The notes under the pieces were generated by a model. The model was not told where the DNA came from, did no database searches, and saw only the letters and a program-made list of their open reading frames with translations. The translations under genes were made by a program, and so were the position numbers. Below, piece by piece: positions 54,901 to 64,000 of a DNA stretch of 64,000 nucleotides. Source of the stretch: a virus. The stretch covers positions 1-64,000 of the IMG/VR virus record IMGVR_UViG_3300020193_000009, one strand, 5' to 3'. Every line of letters begins with the position of its first letter. The first letter of the stretch is position 1.

Positions 54901-55953
54901 TGCCACAGTTGAAACATTTGATGCGATAGTTGTGGTAATTTGATCACTAGGGTGTGATTGCCTCTCCCACCCTAAATATATATGACAACGTAAATCTTTT
55001 TTCATATACTTTCCAAATGTTGAGGAAGAGTTGAAAATATTAAAGTCTTTAAGTGAGTTGTCTAAATTTATAGAAGCAGAATTACTACCACCGCCTGCAA
55101 TCGGCAAACTGCTTTCATGAACATCTCTAGTTTTAGAACTATTAAAGTCCATAATATAATCTGTTAAATCATATCTATAAATTGGACATACCTCATTAAC
55201 TCTTGCATGATCTAATGGATTTTTAGTTGTATAAATTGTTAATAATATTTTATTAATATTATCATTACTAATAGATTCTAAATAATGATTAAAGTAATAA
55301 GAATTAGCTGGTATTTCTCCATCTTCATTATAAACAAGTGTATTGGTATTATAATATGCTTTAATATTATAAGCACATATTTGACCATTATACTCAGAAG
55401 TAATTATTTTAATTAAATTTACTTTTCTTTCTGTAAACAAATATGTTAATATTACTGGGGATGCAAATTCATAACCGGTAAATGTAGCATGAAGATTTGA
55501 TGTAGTTTTAGTAGATGATTCATAACCAAATTCATAATTTTCTTCTTTTGTAGGCGGCAGACAGTGCCACTGACCATTTGCCGTAATTGTTTTACCATAT
55601 TTATCTTTTGCATCACAAACACCCCACGTAAAAGATTGCCTTTCAATTCCATTTATAGATTCATTTGGCGTAAAATAAAAATCTTTTTGCCTAGCTTTGT
55701 TAAAAACTATTTCATTAGCAGAAAGCGCTCTTTGCTTTGCGAGGAGTCCGTTGGCATTATTAATTATATCTTGATTGGACTTTGATGTGTAGGTAGAATT
55801 AGACGATGCTATTTGCGTATTTCCAACTTTATCAACATGCCTGCTGTCCAGCCAGTCTATAATAATTAATGGTTTAACTCTTTGTGAAATTGCAGATATA
55901 GCAGTATTATAAGAAGATGAAAGATCAATATTATATTTGCCTTTTGTAAGCAT
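51928..55953 (-). CDS. Large tail protein with PA14-like and LamG-like domains
   Basis: The product has 1341 residues. N-terminal tail-hub-like part; a DDYLLTINPGTTNQERIIARKESGNSFNVIERGVG segment (about 370-410; a similar one near 1110-1150: VKIDDEIIKYSNAT); a PA14-like piece (YFNGVFDGYYIPKNTGNQRLILGLNNGGARLYLNN); then a LamG/concanavalin-like piece (FSIELYGKFHNGS..ITFSNNSLKYYVNGDL..DITIGGRG). C-terminus KLQLGDRIRISSFNAFDIINGDYWVISSD. The domains suggest glycan binding at the tail tip. Confidence 0.75.
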   Translation of the reverse strand: MLTKGKYNIDLSSSYNTAISAISQRVKPLIIIDWLDSRHVDKVGNTQIASSNSTYTSKSNQDIINNANGLLAKQRALSANEIVFNKARQKDFYFTPNESINGIERQSFTWGVCDAKDKYGKTITANGQWHCLPPTKEENYEFGYESSTKTTSNLHATFTGYEFASPVILTYLFTERKVNLIKIITSEYNGQICAYNIKAYYNTNTLVYNEDGEIPANSYYFNHYLESISNDNINKILLTIYTTKNPLDHARVNEVCPIYRYDLTDYIMDFNSSKTRDVHESSLPIAGGGSNSASINLDNSLKDFNIFNSSSTFGKYMKKDLRCHIYLGWERQSHPSDQITTTIASNVSTVANTISVFNVNDFPTGGAGDDYLLTINPGTTNQERIIARKESGNSFNVIERGVGDTKARNHTVNSSVVFDIFEYVPVGVFYVDEWQGSSSSMSIKANLTDRGKFSKDKMITKGYLIQESTVGKAIEQLLMMTNFPKKDIKYLKKPKEFYCKNNAVLHFGFDENSVDRANNQRTVATSLRARLFKVPNTDLNSVRDIVLDANDKYLSSYERALEIRTFVSPSLHTTSKEISTQAGASKALNFISGQFVSKTNETVTSYFNGVFDGYYIPKNTGNQRLILGLNNGGARLYLNNVKIIDRWYNLDTGTNSAAYVSSALYNLTAGKVYDIRIEFFTEQNPANEPFQIFLQKEFNASIDWVYSNECFTIAAVDYVGSKNSNSYLTFSSNSWTPTLPIVNGIPNVNIVERSGTRNNGLYLSEPKISELSGVVSDSDNRSVLLNSNSYIRIPYHQSFDVFNSAGDNYTGKFSIELYGKFHNGSFSNDGEYLSCFNNSSPSNGFEFYSNSSSNGFKFITSNGIQTISSNSALSNTNSSLISITFSNNSLKYYVNGDLKNTVTTSGSLLNFTDKDITIGGRGSSFNAGAGEVAPATTRSFYIDEFAIFNDSFDAQQVKENYIQTQMQPIQILPFIYGNDTTIESIINDITIADLGRLYFDELNNAKYDHYFRFFEPSIDQHANVQYTFSDSTNIIEADFNVQLQTNKVVIKVAGVSKPESSKQGLWHPETTSVAVTNLTSAMTSADVSMSVKSTNEPYFPKNGYVKIDDEIIKYSNATSNSFLILDRAQYDTAAASHNQNALVREVKVYDQLKFDKSPAFMVQLPLITNITQVKPPKLELIRFNPTPYGAMMIIAASNNTFSGDIIYLEGTNAETGETHQSRIAGIPVAITDANGDVKEQKQVLDDNIRKYGLKELVIENEYITNLEYARKLASFIISKMGEPVPIINISILPVAKLQLGDRIRISSFNAFDIINGDYWVISSDLDYNKSLNQKLVIRKVV

Positions 55954-57030
55954 TTAGACCTCTTCCAAACTCATAGAGCAGTCAAAGAAATAAATATCAT
56001 CAACCAAATCCCGTCGAATTAGAGTTTCACTGTAATCTTTCACCAATACATTATAACTTGTTTCTGTGTACGGCACATTACTATTTTCGTCCATATTTAC
56101 TATTTTTAATACATGATGCTGAGGTTTACCAGCTATTTCTTTTAGATAGTCCCTGCCTCGTTTCCCATCAACTGTATGAGAATGAGAATTTGGCACATAT
56201 GACCATGACAAATTAAAGGTTCTTCTTGCAGGTCTAGCGGACGATTTATAATATCTAGATTTTCTATTATTCCAGTTAATATTTTCTACAAAAATAGGAT
56301 CAACAGAAACTCCTAGTTTTCTATTATGATTTGTTATTGGCTTGTCATCGATTAACAAAACTGTTCTTATATCAGATAAATCGCTTGCAGATATTACATT
56401 TCCAACAATAAATTTAATCGCTTTGGTAGTAACATTGCCCATATTATTGATAATAATTTTTATTGTTGTCAATACAATTTTACCAACAATTGTTAGATTA
56501 ACAGAACCACTTAATGCAGAAGATATAGATTTAACACTTACTGCTACCGCAAAAACTTCTGAGGATGGCGCTATGACAGACGCGGCAAATGAATCTTTTT
56601 TAATTACTGTAACCATATTGCTTTCAATGTTAATTAAAATTTGAGCTTTCAAAATTTCTTGCGCAATTGCTACAGTAGACGTAATACTTGCAGAAATTGA
56701 TACCGAGGCAAACAAAATTTCTTTGGCAATTACTGTAGCACTAGATTCAATAGAAAGAACAGCTGATGCAAGTTTAATTTTTGTTCCAAGAGTTAACGTT
56801 GCACCATCTATTATAATTATAGATTGTGCAAGCTTAACTTTAGTAGCAGATATAATTAAATTACTTTCAACAGAAATATTAGAATAAATAAGACCCGCAC
56901 CAAAAGTCAAAGTTGCTATCGCAGATGAACTAATTGATATTTGTATTTGTGCTTCTTTAGCCTCATCTGGATTAAAAAAATCTAAACCTGATTTTAACGG
57001 TTCAGAAAATGAGTAAAAACTTGTTGTCAT
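55954..57030 (-). CDS. Tail protein with ~21-residue beta repeats and a shared C-domain
   Basis: The product has 358 residues. About residues 28-230 are a run of at least eight imperfect repeats of 20-22 residues (pattern A-x-I-x-I-x-S..I..K-I-x-L/F), probably beta strands. The C-terminal 125 residues (ITNHNRKLGVSVDP..RRTFNLSWSYVPNS..TVDGKRGRDYL) match the whole protein at 57032. It is likely part of the distal tail. Not otherwise recognised. Confidence 0.7.
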   Translation of the reverse strand: MTTSFYSFSEPLKSGLDFFNPDEAKEAQIQISISSSAIATLTFGAGLIYSNISVESNLIISATKVKLAQSIIIIDGATLTLGTKIKLASAVLSIESSATVIAKEILFASVSISASITSTVAIAQEILKAQILINIESNMVTVIKKDSFAASVIAPSSEVFAVAVSVKSISSALSGSVNLTIVGKIVLTTIKIIINNMGNVTTKAIKFIVGNVISASDLSDIRTVLLIDDKPITNHNRKLGVSVDPIFVENINWNNRKSRYYKSSARPARRTFNLSWSYVPNSHSHTVDGKRGRDYLKEIAGKPQHHVLKIVNMDENSNVPYTETSYNVLVKDYSETLIRRDLVDDIYFFDCSMSLEEV

Positions 57031-57031
57031 T

Positions 57032-57424
57032 TTATCTCTCCGTTAAAGTTAAAGAAACATCGTAATAAGAGCACTGGGAGGTATAATCTCGTCTTATTAG
57101 ATCTTCGCTATATGAATCTATATAGCAATCTAATGTTTGATACTGACCTGGCGATAATTCAATAATAATTGTCGCAGCAGCTGAGCCATTAGCTAACGAA
57201 TAAAGAAAATCTCTGCCTACCCGATTGTCCACAGTTTTTGATTGTAAACTTGGTAAATATGACCATTTTAAAGAAAATTGTTTTTTATTCCTTGAATAAT
57301 ATCTACGTTTATGACCCGATGCTAAATCAATATCATCAGCAGCAATCTGTTCACTAATAGATATTTTTCTGTTATGTTCTGTTATTTCTGTTGAGTTAAT
57401 TGATAAAAGTTTATGTATTGACAT
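57032..57424 (-). CDS. Small tail protein, distal-tail-like
   Basis: The product has 130 residues and corresponds to the C-terminal domain of the protein at 55954: EHNRK..S..IAADDIDLASGHKRRYYSRNKKQFSLKWSYLPS..TVDNRVGRDFL. Located directly after the tape measure gene, where the distal tail protein is normally found. ATG 57424 touches the tape measure stop (TGATG); an in-frame GTG lies just before it. Confidence 0.7.
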   Translation of the reverse strand: MSIHKLLSINSTEITEHNRKISISEQIAADDIDLASGHKRRYYSRNKKQFSLKWSYLPSLQSKTVDNRVGRDFLYSLANGSAAATIIIELSPGQYQTLDCYIDSYSEDLIRRDYTSQCSYYDVSLTLTER

Positions 57425-60400
57425 CACACGCCTCTATTTAAACCTGTATATGTTTTAATTACCCTATTTTCTAAACCAGCTGTTTTTTGATTTCTTGGCA
57501 AAACTTTTGTATTATATTCTTTCATCATTGAATTAAACCACTCTGGTTCACCAACAAATGTATCAACATAGATATTTACATTCTGCGTTGATGAACTCGT
57601 TCCACCAGCAGACTGCATTGCTGGCGCTGGAACCCTCATTGATGGAATTTGCGGGACAGAGAACTTTGCTTTATTAAGCTGAGTCAGGGCAGGTATGCCA
57701 ATCTTCCTTACAGCCTCTGCATTTAGAACAAATTCACCACCATGCAGAGTTGCAGGAATTGGCATAGATGGAGCGCCGGGTACATAACCACCTTCTTTTC
57801 TGTTCACGCTTGGCAATGGGATTGGTCCCAATTGATTCTTTGTACGATAAAATCTATCATAGTAATCCTTCGCTCTCCTTATCAAAATTCTTTCAATCCT
57901 TGTATTTATCGCAAGATTTTCTACAGGGACAGTGCCTATTTGCATAAAAGGATCTCTTCCAACTATTCTTGCAAAGGCATTGAAACTTGCCTTACCTTCA
58001 CCAAAGTAGTATAGTAAATTCTCAAAACCGTATAGGTCATCCGTCATGCCGTATGGTTGTCCTTTAGTAATATTTTTCAGACTAGAATATGAGCCAAGAA
58101 GGAAGTCATCAAAATGCCTTGCCATTCTTATATAATATTCCTGAAACTGCGCAAATTCACCAATGATTTTCCAAAGAGTTTGTGTTTGCACAACACTACT
58201 CAACCCGTGACCACCAATATCTGGATCAAATTTTTGCCTTTCTAAGATCGTTCGCCAACTATTCTCTAAAGCCTCGTCAAAGCTCTGACCAGGAATAAAA
58301 TCACGCATATCAAGACCTTGCAATCTTGCAAAAATCTCATTTAGTGCATACCGCTGTTCATTAGTATAGTTCTGAATTGGCAGATTCTTGTAATCAAGAA
58401 TTTCATACTTACCAGCAGGGAACCTGAGCCCCTCACCAGGTCTTGGAGTAAAATATGTGTCTACACCCATTATATTTTCAATTGCCCCGGGGTTAGCATC
58501 AATTAGATCTTTTAATTTAATGGCTATTAACCGACCTGTTTCCCGGGAAGCACTTCCTCTATTCATTATTGGTCGCACAAGGTGATTTAATGCAAAATGA
58601 ATTGTGTCTCTAATAATTTCATTATTATCACTATTCATAACCCTATAATGGTCACTTGTTGGACGTAAAATAGCATCACCAATTTCATTTATTTCAAATG
58701 GATATGATGTTTCATGAACAGCCATCAACTTATCAAGAGTCAACTCTCTCATCCCACGATCCAATTGAATACTCTTCATTATTTGTTCTTCGATAACTAC
58801 AGGCTTGTTTCTCGCAGCGACTTCTATGGCTGTTAGCCTCTTTCCTTCTAGCACTAAACGGGCATATTCAAGCTGAGCCTGAAGATTGTTTTTTACCTTG
58901 GCGGCATAAAGGAGCGCTGATACATATGTATCATTAACATCACCGCCAAAAGATTTATACCCAACGTGTGCTTCGAGCCATCCTCTTACCGTACTAACTG
59001 CATTTGGACCAATTTTTGATGTCCCAGTAATATCAAGGGGGTTTAAAGGAATATTTCGAACCTTTCTTAAATCCGGAAGAGCTTTTAATAAATCATCACT
59101 TAATCCAAATCCAACTGTTTCGCCTAAAATATTATGAATATACGCGCCTACTGATTCAGTAACTTCCGGGGACCCTTCGAGATGAGAAAATTCAAGTAAA
59201 CTTTCAGGCAAAATAGAGCGACCAGTCACTTTTTTAGTTTGTATGTTAAATTGTTTTTGAACTAAAGCAGGTAGATTTTTACCAGTAGTTCTTGTACCAG
59301 ATGGCAAAGCAAGTTGTCGAGGTATAAGATTTTTAACATCTGTTAATTTTGAAGATTCTTTTTGAAGGCTGGATACTATACCTTTTGCATCATTATTTAT
59401 TTTAATAGACCTATTTACTCTAAGCAAAGCTCTCTTTAACAAATCTTTTGTGAAAAACCCACCTCTTCTTCTAACTTGTTTTAGTATATTTACAAGTTCC
59501 ATATCGTCAATGTCAAGAGGAATTTCAGCCAATATTTTCTGGGTCCGTGTGCGCATACTAGTTGAGCCAGGGATATTGATATCTTCGAGGAGCCTGCCTC
59601 CTTTTGTTATATAGAAAGAACCTTTTGGACGGAGGATTGGAAGACTGGTTTCATCAATAGGAGAAAGATCGTAACCCAGTTTTCTAGCAATTTTTGCAGC
59701 ACGACCTTCTCCTTGAAATACATCGCCAGCAAACCCCCTGTCGTCTGCGTAGTACCTGGCAGAATTTACTATTTCTTCGACTTTACCTCTAACCCATGAA
59801 TAAGTATAATCTCCAAGATTATCTCCAGGACCAAACGATCTACCAGATAAAGATTCCGAAATAATATTATCTTTAATACCTTCTGGACCCACATGGATCC
59901 CAATTCTTCTTGAAGGTAACAGATTTAATGGATTTAGAGACCTTATTGCTTCGATTGCCTTAGTGATAGGTCCTGGTTGCAAGATTGCATCACGTGTTCT
60001 ATATGGCATTGATTCTTGTCTCAGGGCGGGTGGCATTGATTCATTAGCTATAAATGCTGCTTTATTTGCAGCTAATCTTGCATTTCTAATTGCAATATTA
60101 TCTGCTCTAATAAGATTATTAATTACGCCTTTAACACCAGCCTCTAAAGCATTGCCTTGTGGTGGATTTACAGAACCCTTAAGAGTGTTAACAACTTCTG
60201 GAATATAATTTTTTGCAACCTCAATTTTATCAACAACTGAACCTACCTTTTCTGCAATCACTCCAGCACGGATTTTTGCTGATTGACCAACAGTTAATCT
60301 TCCAGCTTTGGCAGCAGAGACCGCCTTTGCAGCTCTTGCAACATCATCAAACCTGCTAACCGCTGTCACTGGAGTACCGGATGCCGCTGTGCCGAGTATG

Positions 60401-63400
60401 TTGAGAGTGTGTAGACCTTTTTCAAAAGTACTTAATTCTTTACCGGAAGCCAATTGCATAGCGGATCTTGCTACCCCGACTACTGGAATGAATTGTGAAA
60501 CATTTAAAAGATCCTTCATCTTCCCCTTGCTTGCTATGTTTTCTTGAACTGGAGAAATGCCTAAACCTCGTGTAAGATTAGATGCTCCAGTTGCAGCGAC
60601 ATATGGATTCCTAGAAGCTGTAACTGCTCTGGACGCTGAACTTGATCTGTAAGAACCTGATGCATCATCAAAGTCGCCTTCTGCTGCACTAAATAACATT
60701 CCAAGGTTTGCAAAAGCAACAGATGCATTAACTAAACCGGTAGCAACAGACTTACCAATATTAGAAGCAGCACCTTTTACACCACCAACAACATTAGAAA
60801 TAGCATCACCAATACCACCAAATATTCCACCACCTTTACCGCCAGGGACTTTTCCGCCCTTAAAGTACCCACCGTGTCTCAAGTTATTTAATCTCTCAAG
60901 AGATCCAAGACCAATCTTTCTTACAGACTCTGCGTTTAATACATATTCACCACCATGCAGAGTTGCAGGAATTGGCATAGATGGAGCGCCGGGTACAAAT
61001 CCGCCTTTTTTATATTTAGGAATATATCCACCTTTATATTTTCCATACTTAAGTGAGTCCAAAATTCTTTGCAAATTTGGTGGTATTGGGTCTTCATCAT
61101 CAATTTCTTTTGGCAAAATTTGACCCTGTAATTGATATCTTATAAAATCAATATCTTGTTTTGTTAATTCTCCAGTATAATTAAGATAACTCATTATTGA
61201 ATTTGCACTTTTATTCAACATGGCATCATCTGTGGTAATATCAGGTGCTCCAAATATGGCATGCATTAATTCATGTTTAAGAACATGACCCTGATCATTA
61301 AGCCCTAATATTCCCTGGATACCAGATGGGAGGACCGCAAACCCTTCACTAGCTAATGATTTTTTATATTTTTCAGTTCTTGCTAATCCACTAAACATAC
61401 CTTCACCAGAGGTAATATTTATGTAACCTTTCATCAGATAATTAACTACTTCTTTAATTGGCTGTGGTATAAGATCAGTTGGAGCAAAAATTTTACTTGG
61501 TGTTATATAAATAGGAGTTGTAGATAAATACCTACCATATTTTTCATTTTCTTTAATATCGTTACCTACCGTATAATAACCGCCCTTGAAGGTAAGCATT
61601 TTCGGATCGTGAGTAATTTTAATAATGTAGCTAAGACCATTTTTGGTAATATACGCATTATCATCAAATTTCGTTGCATCTTTTACTGTAACTATTTTAT
61701 AATTAGCACCAGCTAAAGTTGCAATTTCCTTCATAGCGTTCTTATATTGATCATATCTTAACTGCCCTATTACACCATGTGTAATATCTTGAACAAATGT
61801 TATTGTATTATTAGATTTTCTTAATGCTGCAGCAAGAGCAGACTCTCCAATTTTTTGATCTCCTCCAACAAACGATGGGTATGAATTAATATCAAACGCC
61901 GGATCCATACCATAAGTCTCACCAAATATTCGATATATTTCTTTACCATATTGAAGGTAACTTCCCCTTCCTTTATCACCCGGGTTGTATCTAGCTCCTG
62001 TACGATATGCAAAAGGCAGAGGGTTTTCTACCCCACGAACTTGATACTTACTTGGCTGCCAATCCGGAATTTCGTCTTGGAATAAAACAGCAAAATCAAT
62101 TAATTGTTGTTTTGAAAGCGCAAATTTTATTCCTTTTTTCTTATAATACTCTTTAGCTTGTTTTACAACATGAGGATCATTGTAATAACGAGGATCATTG
62201 CTCTCGATATAATCTCTATAACGAACAGTTCCAGTAAATAAATCTTTTAATGTTCTTGGTGGAGCGCCAGCTTGAGATTTGTATTGATCTATATTAAATA
62301 ATTTCTTTACACCTTCAGTAGCCAAATATAGTGGTGATGTTTTAGAGTCATGCTGAATTATATCAAAAACCCTACCAAGCAGGGTTTTATCTTCATCATT
62401 ACCAAAGATTGCACCGCCAAGTGAACTAATACCACCAATGCCAAGCAATCCTTTTAATTTACCAAATTTACCACCGAATAACCCCGTCTGAACCCCAGAT
62501 CTCGCTTCTTGTAGATGACGAACAAGAGCCGCTACTGCCTTTGCTTTTTCTTCTGGGTTGTTTACAATTTTCTTTAGTAATTCTGGAGATACATTTAGTT
62601 CTCTTAATACATTTGCTCCAGTAAACCTTCTAGCTTCGCTAGCAAATAGATTTGTATCTCTTAATATTTTTGCACCCCTTTTAGCCTGAAGTATATAAAT
62701 TGATGCATTTTTTCCTTCAAATTGACCCTCTAAGAATCCAATCGCCCTATCTGCCAAATTTTTATCTGCCAGCCCTCTATATACTTTTGCGGCTTCTTCT
62801 ATTGGCATACCTCTTAATTTGTTTACTAATTTAACATTTGACAAACCTTTCATCCACGTATACACAGTTCCAAGGAGATGGTCTCCTGGTCCAGCCGGCT
62901 TAGCGTCCATCATTCCATGTTTTGTAAAATCATCAACACCTGGTCTGCCCACATGAATTCCAATTCTTCTGCTTGGAATCTTTGTAAGTGGATTTAAATT
63001 ATGCATAAGGTCTACAACTTTTGTAAATACACCCGGTGCTTTTGTAATGTTCTTTTGCATTCTAGCAATTACGCTATTGCCACCCGTAAACAAGGAACGA
63101 TATAATTCATCTTTCTCTAACAATTCGCTTAATACTGGATTTAACTTTTCGGTTGCGCCAAATTTAATATATGGATCAATTCCAACCTTTTTTGCAAACC
63201 TTTCAATATACATGCCCATTTGAGAATTTTTACCAACGCTAAGAGCTGAATAAGCTTTTTCTACGCCTTTAAATTGAAGCTCATTTCTTGCTCTTGCCAA
63301 CATTCCCAATGATCTACCAATCTTATTTATAAACCCGGGACCCTTTTGACCAACATTAGAACTCTCTGTCATTATCCCAGCATCAAAAGCCTCTCTAGTT

Positions 63401-64000
63401 AATTTAGGAGCAATCTTAATTTTCTCAGCAAACCCTAGTAAATTAGAAATAATTGGTCTATAAACACTTTGAGCAGTGTTGGTAGCCCTTTGCCCCTCAA
63501 ATGGAACCCCTGTTTTAGTTAAACCACCCCGGATTAATCTCTTTGTATCATCAATGACGCGCCTAATGATACCTGGCTGTTTTATATTTTCTATTACTTC
63601 ACCCTGAAGGTTGGTCACTAACTTAGAAACATCATCAGCAGATTTTGCAGTTAATGCAGAAGATGTAGAACGGAAAGGAGCAACGAGGCTAGAGCCAGCA
63701 GAAGCAAGCAACGACTTTAAATTTCCACCAGCCATAGTCTCTCTCGTTACTCCAGGCGGTGGTGTTGGTCCAAAGAAAAACGACTTAACTAGACCGCCCA
63801 CAGTTGCTTTTTTAGCAGATTCTTTTGCTGCCGCCTGCACCATTTTTTCAACTGCTAGTTCAGATGATGTTTTTGTAGACCCTTTAGCCATTGCACTCAG
63901 TGTTGCTTTCAAACCAACTTGACCGGCAGTAACAGCAGCTTTGCTTACGCCTCCAGTCAATATTGTTGCTGCAACATCAGCAGTATTTGTAGCAGATTCA
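57424..64000 (-). CDS. Tail tape measure protein with metzincin-like domain (5' end outside window)
   Basis: At least 2,178 residues; the frame stays open through 64000, so the TTG at 63960 is not the start. Tape-measure signs: great length, Ala/Lys/Gly-rich N-terminal part, and two copies of GGY/FVPGAPSMPIPATLHGGE.VLNAE.VRKIG, as found in actinophage tape measures. It also holds HELMHAIFGAPD followed by SIMSY (about residue 890 from 63960), the HExxHxxGxxD zinc site and Met-turn of metzincin peptidases. Two further repeated modules share SRRIGIHVG and GPGD.LG..YTW. It sets tail length and may cut the cell wall on entry. Confidence 0.85.
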   Translation of the reverse strand, partial: ESATNTADVAATILTGGVSKAAVTAGQVGLKATLSAMAKGSTKTSSELAVEKMVQAAAKESAKKATVGGLVKSFFFGPTPPPGVTRETMAGGNLKSLLASAGSSLVAPFRSTSSALTAKSADDVSKLVTNLQGEVIENIKQPGIIRRVIDDTKRLIRGGLTKTGVPFEGQRATNTAQSVYRPIISNLLGFAEKIKIAPKLTREAFDAGIMTESSNVGQKGPGFINKIGRSLGMLARARNELQFKGVEKAYSALSVGKNSQMGMYIERFAKKVGIDPYIKFGATEKLNPVLSELLEKDELYRSLFTGGNSVIARMQKNITKAPGVFTKVVDLMHNLNPLTKIPSRRIGIHVGRPGVDDFTKHGMMDAKPAGPGDHLLGTVYTWMKGLSNVKLVNKLRGMPIEEAAKVYRGLADKNLADRAIGFLEGQFEGKNASIYILQAKRGAKILRDTNLFASEARRFTGANVLRELNVSPELLKKIVNNPEEKAKAVAALVRHLQEARSGVQTGLFGGKFGKLKGLLGIGGISSLGGAIFGNDEDKTLLGRVFDIIQHDSKTSPLYLATEGVKKLFNIDQYKSQAGAPPRTLKDLFTGTVRYRDYIESNDPRYYNDPHVVKQAKEYYKKKGIKFALSKQQLIDFAVLFQDEIPDWQPSKYQVRGVENPLPFAYRTGARYNPGDKGRGSYLQYGKEIYRIFGETYGMDPAFDINSYPSFVGGDQKIGESALAAALRKSNNTITFVQDITHGVIGQLRYDQYKNAMKEIATLAGANYKIVTVKDATKFDDNAYITKNGLSYIIKITHDPKMLTFKGGYYTVGNDIKENEKYGRYLSTTPIYITPSKIFAPTDLIPQPIKEVVNYLMKGYINITSGEGMFSGLARTEKYKKSLASEGFAVLPSGIQGILGLNDQGHVLKHELMHAIFGAPDITTDDAMLNKSANSIMSYLNYTGELTKQDIDFIRYQLQGQILPKEIDDEDPIPPNLQRILDSLKYGKYKGGYIPKYKKGGFVPGAPSMPIPATLHGGEYVLNAESVRKIGLGSLERLNNLRHGGYFKGGKVPGGKGGGIFGGIGDAISNVVGGVKGAASNIGKSVATGLVNASVAFANLGMLFSAAEGDFDDASGSYRSSSASRAVTASRNPYVAATGASNLTRGLGISPVQENIASKGKMKDLLNVSQFIPVVGVARSAMQLASGKELSTFEKGLHTLNILGTAASGTPVTAVSRFDDVARAAKAVSAAKAGRLTVGQSAKIRAGVIAEKVGSVVDKIEVAKNYIPEVVNTLKGSVNPPQGNALEAGVKGVINNLIRADNIAIRNARLAANKAAFIANESMPPALRQESMPYRTRDAILQPGPITKAIEAIRSLNPLNLLPSRRIGIHVGPEGIKDNIISESLSGRSFGPGDNLGDYTYSWVRGKVEEIVNSARYYADDRGFAGDVFQGEGRAAKIARKLGYDLSPIDETSLPILRPKGSFYITKGGRLLEDINIPGSTSMRTRTQKILAEIPLDIDDMELVNILKQVRRRGGFFTKDLLKRALLRVNRSIKINNDAKGIVSSLQKESSKLTDVKNLIPRQLALPSGTRTTGKNLPALVQKQFNIQTKKVTGRSILPESLLEFSHLEGSPEVTESVGAYIHNILGETVGFGLSDDLLKALPDLRKVRNIPLNPLDITGTSKIGPNAVSTVRGWLEAHVGYKSFGGDVNDTYVSALLYAAKVKNNLQAQLEYARLVLEGKRLTAIEVAARNKPVVIEEQIMKSIQLDRGMRELTLDKLMAVHETSYPFEINEIGDAILRPTSDHYRVMNSDNNEIIRDTIHFALNHLVRPIMNRGSASRETGRLIAIKLKDLIDANPGAIENIMGVDTYFTPRPGEGLRFPAGKYEILDYKNLPIQNYTNEQRYALNEIFARLQGLDMRDFIPGQSFDEALENSWRTILERQKFDPDIGGHGLSSVVQTQTLWKIIGEFAQFQEYYIRMARHFDDFLLGSYSSLKNITKGQPYGMTDDLYGFENLLYYFGEGKASFNAFARIVGRDPFMQIGTVPVENLAINTRIERILIRRAKDYYDRFYRTKNQLGPIPLPSVNRKEGGYVPGAPSMPIPATLHGGEFVLNAEAVRKIGIPALTQLNKAKFSVPQIPSMRVPAPAMQSAGGTSSSTQNVNIYVDTFVGEPEWFNSMMKEYNTKVLPRNQKTAGLENRVIKTYTGLNRGV

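Noticed and set aside
63958-63960. TTG as start of the tape measure gene
   Set aside because: The reading frame stays open to base 64000 without a stop and no ribosome-binding site precedes the TTG; the gene is simply cut by the window edge.

Overview
The window looks like part of a tailed double-stranded DNA phage of an actinobacterium. The evidence is a large and a small terminase, a tape measure protein of more than 2,170 residues, several tail proteins, a phage replication set (DnaE-type polymerase, DnaB-like helicase, DnaG-like primase, RecA-like recombinase, RuvC-like resolvase), a lytic transglycosylase and two WhiB-like proteins, a family typical of actinobacteria and their phages. 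No sheath or baseplate gene is visible, so a siphovirus is likely but not proven. Most of the genome is AT-rich by eye; the first 6.6 kb is clearly richer in GC.

Bases 1-6644 (plus strand) hold an unusual array of at least twelve single-gene cassettes. Each is built as: a boundary element of about 100 bp (a hairpin followed by a promoter-like block), a leader, a small ORF of 93-117 codons, and a strong rho-independent terminator, usually with a GCAA or GAAA tetraloop. The boundary element is present in twelve copies, and its hairpin is kept by paired base changes. Behind the last three genes the same hairpin recurs in inverted orientation. The array begins outside the window. Two gene families inside it (two and three members) show local duplication.

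Bases 6645-7438 are a convergent, gene-free, AT-rich region. It holds a run of T-tracts spaced at the helical repeat, a nested inverted repeat, and a perfect 16-bp palindrome matching the bacterial ParB site parS. It is a candidate for a replication, partition or chromatin-binding locus.

Bases 7439-29062 (minus strand) are tightly packed small accessory genes, mostly of unknown function, with start-stop overlaps. They include a WhiB-like protein, a ParB-N-domain protein, a GHKL ATPase fused to an HEFDH metallopeptidase-like motif, a membrane-anchored lytic transglycosylase, paralogous families, tiny membrane proteins, tRNA-Arg(UCU), tRNA-Leu(UAA) and a tRNA-like sequence. A 170-nt multi-helix RNA candidate lies at 25996-26165.

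Bases 29063-29464 form a gene-free junction. Bases 29465-49314 (minus strand) hold glycosyltransferases, terminase, recombination nucleases, RecA, two SAM-methyltransferase-like proteins, DNA polymerase, a nucleotidase, tRNA-Ala(UGC), an SSB-like protein, primase, helicase, a second WhiB-like protein, a MerR-like protein and a phosphoesterase. Bases 49323-64000 (minus strand) hold a free-standing HNH endonuclease, the tail fibre and tail genes, and the tape measure gene, which runs off the right edge of the window.
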